The notes: generated by a model not told the origin, from the sequence alone. Shown: positions 34,143 through 45,078, numbered from the stretch's first letter. The stretch is DNA of 64,000 nucleotides from Diplonema papillatum (GCA_030068145.1 JAPJBO010000152.1:124001-188000); one strand, 5' to 3'. Numbers and translations are program-made.

Positions 34143-34720
34143 CTAGTATACGATACCTTCGAAACAATGCGCATACCAATGGAGCACGCTTTCTTGGCGC
34201 CTGAGAGTGACCCGCACGACGTACGCGCGCCAGGCTGCGGTTTTGATGCGGGGATCGTCGACGCCGACCTCGCCGGCGAGCGACTTGAGGGAGGGCAGGG
34301 CGGTGTCGTTGAAGGCGGAGGCGCGGGCGATGGCGGCGGGGGGCGACGGCAGGCCTGCGGCCGGGTGCTGCTGCTGCTGCTGCTGCGGCAGCTGCTGCTG
34401 GGAGGGCGGCGTCGACGACGCGTCGCTGGCGGCGGACGACGGCTCCGGCTTGGCGGGCGGCGGCGTCGCCGCCGCTGGCAGGTCATCCTTGCCGCAGGCC
34501 GTGCTCGCGACGCTCGCAGCGCTGCTGCCGCTGCCGTTCACGCTGCCGCCCGCCAGCCCCGCCTGCTGCTGCTGCTGCTGCCGGGCCGCGTTCTTGAGCA
34601 CGTTGATGCTCTTCGGGTGCTGCAATATCGCCTTCGGCGGCGACTTCAACCCGGTCGCCCTCCCGCCACGCGCCGCCCGCTGCGTACTGCCCCCGCCATG
34701 CCCCGGCGTCTGCGGGTGGG

Positions 34721-34752
<32 letters not shown>

Positions 34753-35126
34753 GCCCTCTGCTTCGGCTGCGGCGCGAACGCCGGCGCCGCGCGCTCGGGG
34801 CTGAGGGGCGGGTGGTCGTAGTACGGCGGCGTCTGCCGGTAGAACGGGGGCCCCGGCCTGTCGTAGCTGTCCGGCGCGAAGCCGCCGCCCGCAAACCCGC
34901 CGCCGGCGTGGTACGCCGGCCGGGCGTGCGCCGGCCCCGGGTACGAGCGGTACTCCTGCACGCAGCTCGAGTACGCGGGGTAGCCATGGCCCCCGTTCTC
35001 GTGCCTTGCCCCTTCGTACCCGTACCCTCCGTCCGCATACGGGCCCCTGTACCCACCGCCGTACAACCTGTTGTCGCCGTATCCGTACGGAAACCCGTCA
35101 TACTCCACAACCTGTGCCGACGCCAT
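34143..35126 (-). CDS. Gln/Pro/Gly/Tyr-rich low-complexity protein
   Basis: 327 residues from the ATG at 35126 (MASAQVVEYDGFPYGYGDN). An upstream ATG in frame would add a low-complexity repeat-derived leader and is less likely. Residues 1-100 are Gly/Tyr/Pro-rich (prion-like composition). Three poly-Gln runs follow, with Pro/Ala/Ser linkers and a short more ordered stretch (KSPPKAILQHPKSINVLKNA, about 160-180). Tyr/Gly- and Gln-rich regions of this kind are common in RNA-granule and transcription proteins, but no domain is recognised. The C-terminal end may be intronic read-through; its last ~25 codons are least certain. Copies of the 3' part lie downstream at 33535-34015 and 29970-30480. Confidence 0.7.
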
Positions 35127-35264
35127 CACCTCCTGTCTGCCGGTCGAAATTGCCCGGATGGGACGGCCTCCTCTTGTATCCTGTTTGTCCCCGGCTAAAA
35201 TGAGGGTGAGAGGTGCTCTCTGTTGGTGTCCTTGTTTTGTGTTACCGTCTCTTTTTTTCTTCTT

Positions 35265-35330
35265 TGAGAGAGAGAGTGTGTGTGCGTGTGTGTGTGTGGG
35301 TGTGCGAGTGCGGGTGTGGATGCGTGTGTT
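35265..35330. repeat. GT/GA-rich low-complexity tract upstream of the Gln-rich gene
   Basis: Irregular GAGAGAGAGT then GTGTGCGTGTGT. With the motif at 35339-35352 it mirrors the layout upstream of PP2A. Confidence 0.8.
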
Positions 35331-35338
35331 ACTGTCAA

Positions 35339-35352
35339 TCAACCGGAGTTGA
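35339..35352. promoter_or_regulatory. Inverted-repeat motif TCAACCGGAGTTGA upstream of the Gln-rich gene
   Basis: Counterpart of the site at 2522-2535, 213 bases before the ATG. A regulatory role is inferred only from the shared setting. Confidence 0.35.
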
Positions 35353-35624
35353 CGTGTTTTGTGCTGTCTTTCGACTTTTCTTTTGTTTCCTGTCGTATGG
35401 GTTCGGTCCGCCCTTGTATTCGCACGGGCCTGGCAACAAGCCTCTAAGGAAGTCCTGATTGCGATGACACCCACAACGAATGAGTGTTATAATTGTTGTT
35501 GATTCCGGTCGTGCTGACGACGGTAATCCGTGGCCTCGCGTCCGGCTTGTTCGCTTGCCGCTTGACGCCCGCCAGTAAACGGTTTACTAAAGGCATTGTG
35601 CACACAGATTCGTGCTTAGTTCAG

Positions 35625-35825
35625 GTTTGTGCGAGGGACGAACCCGTTCTACTTGTAAGCGCTTGTTTGCGCGAGTGACTAACCTGTTCTACTTGTAAGC
35701 GCTTGTTTGCGCGAGTGACTAACCCGTTCTACTTGTAAGCGCTTGTTTGCGCGAGTGACTAACCCGTTCTACTTGTAAGCGCTTGTTTGCGCGAGTGACA
35801 AACCCGTTCTACCTTGTAAGCGCTT
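35625..35825. repeat. 40-bp tandem repeat, about 5 copies
   Basis: Unit with GCGCTTGTTTGCGCGAGTGA then CTAACCCGTTCTACTTGTAA; the first unit is diverged. Confidence 0.95.
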
Positions 35826-35969
35826 CCTAATTCTGTGCCGAAACCTCTCGAGCCACTGTTTTACCACGAGTAGTAACCAGCGACGGGCGCGACGTCACCC
35901 CGAACAGTGTTGGCGGTAGCTCCCGGCTCTCCAGGGCATCCAGCAGGGTAGTGATCCCACGTTGTTGTC

Positions 35970-36639
35970 GTCCAGATTCCCCGTCCAGATTCCCCGTCCA
36001 GATTCCCCGTCCAGATTCCCCGTCCAGATTCCCCGTCCAGATTCCCCGTCCAGATTCCCCGTCCAGATTCCCCGTCCAGATTCCCCGTCCAGATTCCCCG
36101 TCCAGATTCCCCGTCCAGATTCCCCGTCCAGATTCCCCGTCCAGATTCCCCGTCCAGATTCCCCGTCCAGATTCCCCGTCCAGATTCCCCGTCCAGATTC
36201 CCCGTCCAGATTCCCCGTCCAGATTCCCCGTCCAGATTCCCCGTCCAGATTCCCCGTCCAGATTCCCCGTCCAGATTCCCCGTCCAGATTCCCCGTCCAG
36301 ATTCCCCGTCCAGATTCCCCGTCCAGATTCCCCGTCCAGATTCCCCGTCCAGATTCCCCGTCCAGATTCCCCGTCCAGATTCCCCGTCCAGATTCCCCGT
36401 CCAGATTCCCCGTCCAGATTCCCCGTCCAGATTCCCCGTCCAGATTCCCCGTCCAGATTCCCCGTCCAGATTCCCCGTCCAGATTCCCCGTCCAGATTCC
36501 CCGTCCAGATTCCCCGTCCAGATTCCCCGTCCAGATTCCCCGTCCAGATTCCCCGTCCAGATTCCCCGTCCAGATTCCCCGTCCAGATTCCCCGTCCAGA
36601 TTCCCCGTCCAGATTCCCCGTCCAGATTCCCCGTCCAGA
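35970..36639. repeat. 13-bp satellite array, about 51 perfect copies
   Basis: Unit CAGATTCCCCGTC, essentially without variants. As 13 is not a multiple of 3 and the unit lacks stops, several frames stay open on both strands (for example GIWTGNLDGESGR); none is a gene. Confidence 0.98.
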
Positions 36640-36933
36640 AGTCGAGTTGGCCGCCGTCACATGTCCCGGACATGGCTAGCCATAATCCATAACGAAAGCG
36701 TGCACCAAATATACAACCCGTAACCATATAGCCCTTTCTTGCTCTAAGAGAGCCCATTCATGAACGGTCACGCGGAGAACCTAAAACCCCGGAAATTCAA
36801 GCGAACTTTAACTCTAAAAACAACTCTCCTCTGTCTTAGAGTTCGGCGCTCCGCGACGAAAGGAACCCGCTCTTCGAAACGTCTACGCGTCGAATTTTCA
36901 GCCAGTACGTGCGACTGCATTATCCAGTAAGAC

Positions 36934-37251
36934 CACAGCATGCTGAACGTACTGATTTCAGCACGTTAATTTTCTTAGTTTCTTTTTGTACACATGCTGA
37001 ATCAGAATGTGTACACGTGCTGAAATCAGTACGTTTTCAGCACGTACTATCTTTTCTGCAGATTCATCTGGGGAATCAACCGCAGTACCGGTCGGCAGAT
37101 CCTGCTAGGGTTGAGGCCGGAGAGGAGGCAGAGGCAAAGACATGCAACACTGGCAGGTGAGCCCCCTATGCTCTATTTCTTTTTGCCTGGCCCTACGTAC
37201 TGATTTTCAGCAGGTATTTAGCTCCAAGACAAAAGAGCTGCGTAAGCCCTG
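36934..37251 (+). mobile_element. F3 hAT-type MITE with perfect 8-bp target duplication
   Basis: Flanked by AGTAAGAC at 36926-36933 and 37252-37259. Right end GCGTAAGCCCTG; the left end is shortened (CACAGCATGCTGAACG). Subterminal words CAGCATGCTG, CTGATTTCAGCACG, GTGCTGAAATCAG. It is a close relative of 27841-28202. Confidence 0.85.
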
Positions 37252-37407
37252 AGTAAGACTGAAAAGCGAAGCAAGATCCAAGCGAAAGCCAGAAATAGAT
37301 GTTGGCGACTTCGCGAAAGCGCGAAGAAGGCGGGGCGCGGAAGGGGCAAGGGCAGAGCGAAGAAGGAGAGTGCGCCGTCGAAGCCCTGATTTGATCACTT
37401 CGAAAGG

Positions 37408-37640
37408 AACGGGAAAAAATACTCGGGGAGCTGCCTTGTGCTTCCTTCGAAGGAGGCTAGAGGAGAAGACGAAACAACTACAAAGTGGGTCTTTTTTGCT
37501 CAACGCTTACGTCCGCCACTCAACACAGAGTCATTTGTGTTTCGTGTGGGCTACATCACAGCAACCTCCTAGACTCTCTGAGATGTCACAACTGGCAGCC
37601 TCCTCAAATATTTCCTACAAAGCAGGTGCGGAGCAAAAAA
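37408..37640 (+). mobile_element. F1 short interspersed element, full length
   Basis: Starts AAAAAATACTCGGGG and contains CTACAAAGTGGGTC, GCTTACGTCCGCC and CCTCAAATATTTCCTACAAA. The tail loses the CTTATA motif (GTGCGGAGCAAAAAAA). Confidence 0.75.
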
Positions 37641-37769
37641 ATAAAAGGATGTGCTTGCGGTCGTGGGGCGACAACAGCACCCTCGCAGGGCCGCAGCAGC
37701 CGCCGCTGCGAGGGGGCCTAGCATATAGTTTCTTTTTTTCGCCCAGTAGCTAGGTACCAGGGAAAGCCT

Positions 37770-37865
37770 GCTACACGGGAGCCAAGCGTCACGTGTTCGG
37801 CGGTAGGCCGGGTCAAGTGGCTACCGATTTCCCAAACTAAAGCATCAAGGCGTGGCGCACCTTGG
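37770..37865 (+). repeat. Short dispersed repeat
   Basis: CACGGGAGCCAAGCGTCACG, GTGTTCGGCGGT and AAAGCATCAAGGCGTGGC match 12530-12610. Confidence 0.55.
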
Positions 37866-38034
37866 GGCTTGGCGCTCGCGCTGAACACAAGCTCGTCGAG
37901 ACGGTCAGCCGCAGACGGGGTTGTAGCACTGTGCTGCCTCCGACTCAAGCTTCGCAAGCTGGGGTTGACCGTCACGTTCCTGGACCAGGAGCGGCCTTTT
38001 TCTTTTTTCTTCTTCTTCGCCCTCCTACAGGGTG

Positions 38035-38198
38035 AGGTCCAGCCTCGGTAGCTGGAGCTAAAGACGGTGTGCCCGAGTCACAACCCGAAAAGCGGGTGTG
38101 CCACAACCGAAACGCGTGTAAATCCACACCCGAAAGGTGGGTGTGACACCCGCTTTTTTAACTCCAGCTTTAACTCCAGCTTCTGAGGCTGGGACCCA
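38035..38198 (+). mobile_element. MITE with long inverted ends (F5)
   Basis: Left GGTCCAGCCTCGGTAGCTGG; right AACTCCAGCTTCTGAGGCTG, its imperfect inverse. Inside, ACCCGAAAAGCGGGT and CACACCCGAAAGGTGGGTGT form further hairpins. Second copy at 38882-39032. Confidence 0.6.
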
Positions 38199-38549
38199 CC
38201 GTGTAAGCAGAAGGGGGCTTCGATTCCGGTGTGTCGATCGAACCGAAGGAAAGTGGGGGATCTCGTCTTTAGCAGGGCACTCCTTTTCGCATCGCGGCCG
38301 ATTTATGAGGAGCAGACATGTGCTGTTTGTATCTACTCGGGCCCGGGCTGAAAGCCTGTGAGCTTCAGATGACGGCCCGCGGGTGTCTGCCGCTGTGGTG
38401 GGGTGCTGCAGGGCATGTGATGCGAGAAGCAGCGCGATCATTTCCGATCTGCAGGTGGCGCCCAAAGTTGGGTCCACCGTTTGCGGCCGGTACTAGTTCA
38501 CCGGGGGGGACTCCTTACGCACTCAGTCTTCGCCTGGATTCGCCATAGC

Positions 38550-38714
38550 GTCGACCGGGGAGGACAACGGGAAAGGCCGCGGCCGCAAATCCAGCAGCCC
38601 AGCCCGCGCCCACGAACGACAGACAAAAACACGCCCACGCTCCTCCCCGTGCTGGCGCTTAGCGCGTTGTGTTCCTTCCTGCTCGCCTCTACCTGGCCAG
38701 CCCTCCGCGCTTGA
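38550..38714 (+). CDS. Candidate terminal exon with a hydrophobic C-terminal tail
   Basis: A plus-strand frame with strong third-position G/C reads PQIQQPSPRPRTTDKN, then TPTLLPVLALSALCSFLLAS, TWPALRA and TGA. A short polar stretch followed by a terminal hydrophobic segment is the shape of a GPI-attachment signal. The acceptor and upstream exons are not found. If real it is one of the few plus-strand genes here. Confidence 0.35.
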   Translation, partial: VDRGGQRERPRPQIQQPSPRPRTTDKNTPTLLPVLALSALCSFLLASTWPALRA

Positions 38715-38881
38715 GTGCTGCTTTGTCCCCGCACCGTGTTTCGGTCCTTCACACACAGCAGTACGTATGTTTGATGCTAGCAGCACGGGGGGAGAGGAAC
38801 TCGAGCAATTTGTGACTTCGCGTCGTGTAGCAACCGACTGGTTCCGGGAGGAAGGGCAGGGAGGGGTGCATCTGCCCGGCG

Positions 38882-39032
38882 GGGTCCAGCCTCAGAAACT
38901 GGAGTTAAAGAGGGCGTGCCCGAGTCGCACCCGAACAGCCGGTGTGCTACAACCAAAAACGCGTGCAAATCCACACTCAAAAAGCGGGTATGGCACCCGC
39001 TTTTTCAACTCCAGCTTCTGAGGCTGGGGCCC
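38882..39032 (+). mobile_element. MITE with long inverted ends (F5), second copy
   Basis: Left GGGTCCAGCCTCAGAAACTG; right CAACTCCAGCTTCTGAGGCT followed by GGGGCCC. Interior words ACCCG and GCGGGT as in the first copy. Both copies are followed by CACCGTGTGT. Confidence 0.65.
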
Positions 39033-39434
39033 ACCGTGTGTGATGAGCAGCAGCGAGTCGGATCCCCAGCTTGAAGCAAGATGTCAGCGCCGCGGAGAAG
39101 CAGCAGGTCGACGCGATGAACAAGAAGATTATGAATGTGGCTTCATAGGAGCTCTGGACGGCTCGGCGAAGCCCGTCCTGCAGGGACCCTCGAAGTCGCT
39201 CGTTTGCGTGTCACCAGCGACTGGCTGTAGAGTCAGCCCATCCGCCTTCGTGTTCTCTTGTAGTCGTCGCCACCGCGCTGACCGTACTAAAGAAGAGCTC
39301 AAGAACTTCGTACGCGAAGGAGAGAAGTTGTGGTGGAACTCTTGGACGCCACCCATCAAGCTGGGTTGGATCTTTCTCTCTTTCGCGCTCTCTCGCTGGC
39401 AATGCAGTCAAAACAGACAGCGTGGGGGCTACCA

Positions 39435-39769
39435 CTAGGCTGTCGCTGCGTGCGGCAAATCGGCAGTAAGCTGCGCACTGTACGGTGACTTCTCTGCGAG
39501 CTGCGCGAGGTACCGGAGGCCTTCGCTGCACGCGGTGAAGTGTTGGTCGTCGAATCCATTGTCCTGAAGCGCCTTTCGGCAGTGCTCGAACGTCTCCTCG
39601 GCGCGGCCCAGCACGGGCTCTTCGGGGAAGGTCTCCTGCAGCTTTTCCTTGACCACCGGCAGCGTTTCGACGGCCTGCATGAAAAGGGAGCGGGCGACCG
39701 CGTCGTGAGACCCGTGGGCCACGGACAGGAACGCCTCGTTGCCCGGCTGGTGGTCCTTGTACAACTTGC
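39435..39769 (-). CDS. Unrecognised protein, last exon
   Basis: After an acceptor ACACAG| (39772-39770) the minus strand reads KLYKDHQPGNEAFLSVAHGS, then FMQAVETLPVVKEKLQETF, EETFEHCRKALQDNGFDDQ and ends at a TAG (39435). Third positions are almost all G or C, as in PP2A. Predicted mostly helical and soluble; no domain is recognised. Codon phase requires an upstream exon, and none is found before the repeats at 39795. Confidence 0.6.
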
Positions 39770-40069
39770 CTGTGTTTGTAGAGTGTAACTTCACTTAGAG
39801 ATCCGGGGTTTTAAAGTCAGTCTCCGGGTGACCATTCGTCGTAAAGGTGTCTTTCTTAAGGTACCGGAGACCAGTGTGCGGTATTGTTTTTTAGAGTTAA
39901 AGTTCGCTTGAAATTCCGGGGTTTTAGGGTCTCCGTGTGATTTTTGAGGGGGCGATAGCTTGAGACGCCGGGGGGGTTCGGCATGGTTTTGCTACACTCG
40001 TAGGTATCACGAGGAGTTGGCGGTATGCAGAGTGTACACCAACGCAGCACCAAACACGGACGAAAAAAC

Positions 40070-40285
40070 TCGAGGGGTTGTCTTGTGCTTACTTCAAAGG
40101 ATGCTAGAGGGGGAGGAGCAATACAGCTGCAAAGTGGGTCTTCTTTTGTTGACGCTTACGCCCGCCACTGAACCCAGACTCACCTGTGTTTCGTGTGGGC
40201 TGCAGCACATTTACCTCCTTTGATCTTTTGCAGCTGGCAGCCTCCTCAAGTATTTCTTACAAAGCAGGTGCTTATACAAAAACAT
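40070..40285 (+). mobile_element. F1 short interspersed element, full length
   Basis: Starts AAAAAACTCGAGGGG, with GGATGCTAGAGGGGGAGG, CAGCTGCAAAGTGGGTC, CGCTTACGCCCGCC and a tail TTACAAAGCAGGTGCTTATA followed by CAAAAA. Confidence 0.8.
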
Positions 40286-41140
40286 TGAATTTCCCCTTCG
40301 ATTCCGGCAAGCGAGGGGAAAAAATAGCGGTGTTTTTCTCGGGAGCGACGGGGCAATAACCTTTGTACAAGTGCTAGTTCTCGTCGGAATAGTATTAATC
40401 TTCTAAGATCTTCGATCTTATACGTAGTAGTAGTAGTATGTGTCGTCTGCCGAAGCAGCCGGAGACAGCAGGCGCAGGGGGCAGGTCTTGCTTTACAATT
40501 CTCTTCTTCATGGAGACCCGCCCCCGGCGATCTTATACGACAAAAAAAAAACGGAGCATACTCAGTTCAACTGTTCCGGAGGCGACGGCAAGAATCCACC
40601 ACACCACCTTCTTCCGCTTCCAATCGAGCGTCGATTCCTGCATGTTGTTGTGGTCTTCTTTCGGAGTGAACGTCGTGGCTTGACATGAGGACCCTTTCTT
40701 TCTAGCGTTATTGCTATGCATTTCTCAAGGTAATCGGTTGATACTGATATGCAGCAACAATCCGTGACGATAGACTGCGCAAGGAGTAGTAATTGTCGAA
40801 CTGCCGAAGCAGCCGAAGACAGCAGGCGACCTTTTATTTTCTACTCATGAATTGGGATCTGCCCCCGGCACCAGGGCTTACGCAGCTCTTCTGTCTTGCT
40901 GAAAATCAGTACGTATGGTCAGGCAAAAAAGAAATAGAGCATAGGGGGCTCACCTGCCAGTGTTGCATGTCTTTGCCTCTGCCTCCTCTCCGGCCTCAAC
41001 CTACCAGGATCTGCCGACCGGAATCCCCGGTACTGCGGTTGCTTCCCCAGATGAATCTGCAGAAAAGATAGTACGTGCTGGTAACGTACTGAGTTCAACA
41101 CGTGTACACGTACTGATTCAGCCTGTGTATAAAAAGAAGA

Positions 41141-43120
41141 GGACTAACCGTACGGGACACACTTAAGTCGGGAAATTACTTATCGGAACGTTACCGATAA
41201 GTAATTTTTTGTTACCGATAAACAATTTCCTGTTACCGATAAACAATTTTTGTTACCGATAAATATTTTTGTTGTGACCGATAAATAATTTCTCGTGTTA
41301 CCGATAAATAATTTTCTGTTACCGATAAGTAATTTCTGTTACCGATAAGTAATTTTGGTGTTACCGATAAGTAATTTCTGTTACCGATAAATAATTATGG
41401 TGTTACCGATAAATAATTTCTGTTACCGATAAATAATTTTGGTGTTACCGATAAATAATTTCTGTTAGGGTAGGCGGTTTTTTTTTTTGGCCCATGTCCG
41501 TCGGCCCACAGAAATTTACGCGCGCGCGCGCAAAAAAAAAACTTTTCAGAAAAAAAAAACTTTTGCCACAAGACTTTCTGCTACTGGATGTCACACCGTA
41601 TGTACCGGCTACACACCGCTTCATACCGTATGTACCGGCTACACACCGCTTCACACCGTATGCCGGCTACACACCGCTTCACACCGTATGTACCGGCTCT
41701 ACCTACCGCTTCACACCGTATGAACCGGCTCTACCTACCGCTTCACACCGTATGAACCGGCTCTACCTACCGCTTCACACCGTATGTACCGGCTCTACCT
41801 ACCGCTTCACACCGTATGTACCGGCTCTACCAACCGCTTCACACCGTATGTACCGGCTCTACCTACCGCTTCACACCGTATGTACCGGCTCTACCTACCG
41901 CTTCACACCGTATGTACCGGCTCTACCTACCGCTTCACACCGTATGTACCGGCTATACTACTGGCCGGTCCGCTGTTGGCACTTTTGTTGGTGGAATTCC
42001 TGGACGATGAGCTCAAAGATGAATGTGGTGAGCTTGATGTGTCCGAGGGGTTGCGGTGGCAGTCTAGAGTTCAACAGTTCCATAGTCGAAGGCTGCAGAG
42101 GATAGACGATGCCACAGGAGAAAAAACACTCGGGTTTAAACTCGAGATCGCGGTTCGCCGGGTACGCCGCGAACGATAAAGCAGTGAACCAGAGGACTGT
42201 CGATTGTGCGGGTGTCCGTCAATCTTGTATCTCTCTTCTGACATGCCCCATTGCGATGTCACGGTCCGAGTGCCGTTTTCTTCGCAAATATACCTCGGCA
42301 CAAGCATTGCCGCCGGTCAAGTGCAAAGCACTATGTCGCAAGCACCGCGAACGCATCGCTTGCCCTGCGTCCTTTTAATGCCTCCTCAGTCGAGTCTCAG
42401 ATACGTCCCTACTAGTAGCTGCTCCAGGCGTCGGAAGGCATAGACGCGTGCACTGCCCGCGGACTGGTTCTGTGTGATAATCGCACCACAGCGGCAAAAA
42501 AACCCCCCGACATGCCTTGCCGGTAAAACCGCGCACGGTTTCGAGGCTGAGGCTGTGCTTGTATCCCGCGTGCTTCGACTGCGTCCAGCAGGAGCTGGCT
42601 AAAGCTACGCAAATCTTGCTGTTTAGATTGGCACCAACGTCAAAGTATCACGATATTGCTTGCCCAGCGCACCAACCCAGCACCGGGCATAGTCGGCTTC
42701 AAAGTCAATACACACTGAGGTAAACAACGTCTACGCGATTTGCATCGCCGTGAAGTATCGGTGTGATGAACAGGTTTTCGACTTTTCCCGAGCCGGACAC
42801 GCTCGTGACTACGCCTGCAGTCGCTCTCACGACCGGTTCCAATGCACAGATCCCAAAAGTTTTTTTTTTGCAAAAGTTTTTTTTTTTCCGGGGGGTTCCA
42901 AAAATTTACGCGCGCGCGGACATGGGCCAAAAAAAAAAAAAAACCGCCTACCCTTACCGATAAATAATTTTGGTGTTAAACAAGAAATTATTTATCGGTA
43001 ACAAAATAAGTATTTATCGGTAACAAAATAATTACTTGTCGGGTAACAAAAAATTACTTATCGGTAACAGTTTCCGATAAATAATTTCCCGACTTAAGTG
43101 TGTCCGATATGGTTTTTTCC
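41141..43120. mobile_element. MULE-like DNA transposon, non-autonomous, 1.98 kb
   Basis: Ends are inverted repeats: GGACTAACCGTACGGGACAC and, from the right, GGAAAAAACCATATCGGACA, both continuing CACTTAAGTCGGG. Next come tandem GTTACCGATAAATAATT units (about 300 bp left, about 130 bp right), then a further inverted segment (GGTAGGCGG...GGCCCATGTCCG). The flanks ATAAAAAGAAGA and GTAAAAAGAAAC suggest a 9-10 bp target duplication. Long inverted ends with 9-11 bp duplications are the Mutator pattern. No transposase is seen. Confidence 0.7.
41590..41965. repeat. 28-33 bp tandem repeat inside the MULE-like element
   Basis: Unit CTACCTACCGCTTCACACCG followed by TATGTACCGG, about 12 copies. After it, 41965-42180 is open on the plus strand (EFLDDELKDECGELDVSEGL) and could be a captured gene piece. 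Confidence 0.9.
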
Positions 43121-43339
43121 GTAAAAAGAAACTAAGAAAATTAACGTGCTGAAATCAGTACGTTCAGCATGCTGAACGTAAGCCTGCCCGGCACTCTCAA
43201 TTGTGCAATCATGGTCGCGAAAGAGTTGTGCCCTATAGCGATGAGGAGGTTGACCAGGCCCCCACGCCGCCTATTGCGCAACACGGCTACAACACGAGGG
43301 TGCAGCCCTGTTTAGTTGTGCTCTCAGCCATCACCCCAT

Positions 43340-43508
43340 AGCTTCATTCGTGTGGGCCACAGCATATTTACCTCCTTTGAGATATTTTTGTTGCGATAGT
43401 GGGGAGTCATCGGCATCCTGAGTACCACACGATTCCCTCCTTTGAGATTTTGCAACCGGCAGTCTCCTCAAGTATTTTCTACAAAGCAGGTGCTTACACA
43501 AAAAAAGT
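43340..43508 (+). mobile_element. F1 element, rearranged
   Basis: TTCGTGTGGGCCACAGCATA, then CTCCTTTGAGAT twice, and a tail TTTCTACAAAGCAGGTGCTT followed by ACACAAAAA. Confidence 0.65.
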
Positions 43509-43554
43509 ACATGGGTGTTAGGACCACCCGTAGCGAGTCTAGAGGTAACCTTTT

Positions 43555-43885
43555 GCTCAGTCCGGCGTTTGTGCAAACCCGAACCTTTTGCCAGTCCGGC
43601 ATTTGTGCAACCCGAACCGTTTTGCCAGACTGGCGTTTGTGCAAACCCGAATCGTTTTGCCCAGTCTGGCGTTGGTGCAAATCCGCACCTTTTGCCCAGT
43701 CCGGCGGTTGTGCAAACCCGAACCTTTTGCTGGTCCGGCATTTGTGCAACCCTAACAGTTTTGCCAAGACCGGCGTTGGTGCAAATCCGCACCTTCTGCG
43801 TCCGGCGTTTTTTTCCCCGTCCGGCGTTTGTGCAAACCAGCACCTTTTTGTCCGGTCCGGCGTTTGTGCAACCCGAACCTTCTGC
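43555..43885. repeat. Irregular tandem repeat, units of about 30-36 bp
   Basis: Recurring words AGTCCGGCGTTTGTGCAAAC and CCGAACCTTTTGCC, about 10 units with many indels. Open frames here are repeat-derived. Confidence 0.85.
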
Positions 43886-44011
43886 CCCATTGCACCCTGA
43901 TGCCAAGCTCGGCGTTTGGTGGCAATGTCGGGATGATGGCAAGTTGGGGGCCCTTATCCGGGGGGGAGGGCCCCTCCGGACCGCCCCTGGTGAACCTTTG
44001 ATGCTCCGGAA

Positions 44012-44093
44012 AAAAGTCCACCGGCGGGAACCGAACCTCCCACCCGTAGGTAAGGAGTCGTCCACTGACGACTGTACTACACCGTTGTCCGCC
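44012..44093 (-). other. Second tRNA-like SINE head
   Basis: The minus strand carries a B-box-like GGTTCGGTTCC and the hairpin GTCGTC-AGTG-GACGAC where an anticodon arm would be, ending GCCGGTGGACTTTTTT. It resembles the type at 16874-16941 in layout but not in detail. It is not a canonical tRNA. Confidence 0.4.
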
Positions 44094-44339
44094 GCGAGAA
44101 GTTTTTTCGACCAATTGTGTATTCTCAAAAGTACCATGAAAAAACAGTAGAGAAATGTCCGGTGGGGGTACCCCACGGCCTGCCCAGAAAAGTGGGATAG
44201 CTCGCTAGAGAGCTAAATTTGAGAATTTCACATTTACCAAACCTCTAAACTCGGAGAACAGTATGTAGTATGTACATCTCCTGCAATACTTGCTTTGTTT
44301 GTGCAATTTAACCTGCATGTGTTCTGGTTAAACCGCTGC

Positions 44340-44600
44340 CAACGTTCTTCGAGACTGGAGGTCCTATGAACATGCAATGTGAATAGCCTCTATTCGAGCT
44401 AACCCGGCTTTTCTTCATGAAAAAGTGTATTGTTTTTGGAAAGAGCCGGGCAAGCTTTTTTTTTTCCTCGCAAAAGGTATGCGGGTGGCAGAGTGACCCG
44501 GCGTCGGCCTTCAGGCCGGTGGGTCCGATTTCGAACCCCGCCCATGACATTTTTCCGGTCGAAGATTGTTTTCGAGGTTTTGTTGCATTTCCGGGTCCAA
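44340..44600 (+). mobile_element. Copy of the tRNA-like repeat of 16833-17085
   Basis: GAGGTCCTATGAACATGCAA, TGTGAATAGCCTCTATTCG, then the tRNA-like part (44482-44548; GATTTCGAACCCCGCCCATG) and GGTCGAAGATTGTTTTCGAG follow in the same order as the reverse of 16833-17085. It probably marks a SINE that also sits inside the F4 element. Confidence 0.6.
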
Positions 44601-45078
44601 TGTGCCCGAATATTGCGTTTTTGCGGAGTTTCTCAGTGTCTCGTGGCATTTGGGTCACCACGGGAAACGGAGTCGGGGGGGGGGTTGCAAGAACGTGCTT
44701 GGACGGGGGGGGGAAAATGTTTCTTGGGTTTGAAGAGCGCGTGGTGCTTGCACCACTGAGGCCAGGTTATTTAACCGCGGATTTAGTGAAGGATTGTTCA
44801 GGAAACGGTCGCGAGCGAAACCCGACCAGGTAACGACCATTTCACTGTCTTCTTTGTTTTGTGATGCGAACATCACGAGGTGCTGTCCGAAGACACCGCC
44901 CACGTGAGCACTGTTAAGCAGCGGTTGCCAGATACTCCCGTAGCACCTATTCACGGGTTTGCAGGGGTAAAAAGGAAGCCCGGGTTGGGGAGGGTGGTGG
45001 GTTTGGTGCGTAGTATTCTTCTTTTTTTGTTCTTTCTCGGTTCTGGTGGTGCTGCTCCTTCCTTCTCGTCGGGGGGGG

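Larger units (their letters stand above)
40872..43186 (-). mobile_element. F3 hAT-type MITE, split by a MULE-like element
   Basis: Perfect 8-bp target duplication CCCGGCAC at 40864-40871 and 43187-43194. Ends CAGGGCTTACGCAGC and GAACGTAAGCCTG. The two parts (40872-41140 and 43121-43186), read in reverse, match 27841-28202. The inserted element fills 41141-43120. Confidence 0.85.

Noticed and set aside
35827-36757. Long frames of GIWTGNLDGESGR or SPSRFPVQIPRPD repeats
   Set aside because: Products of a 13-bp satellite read in several frames on both strands.
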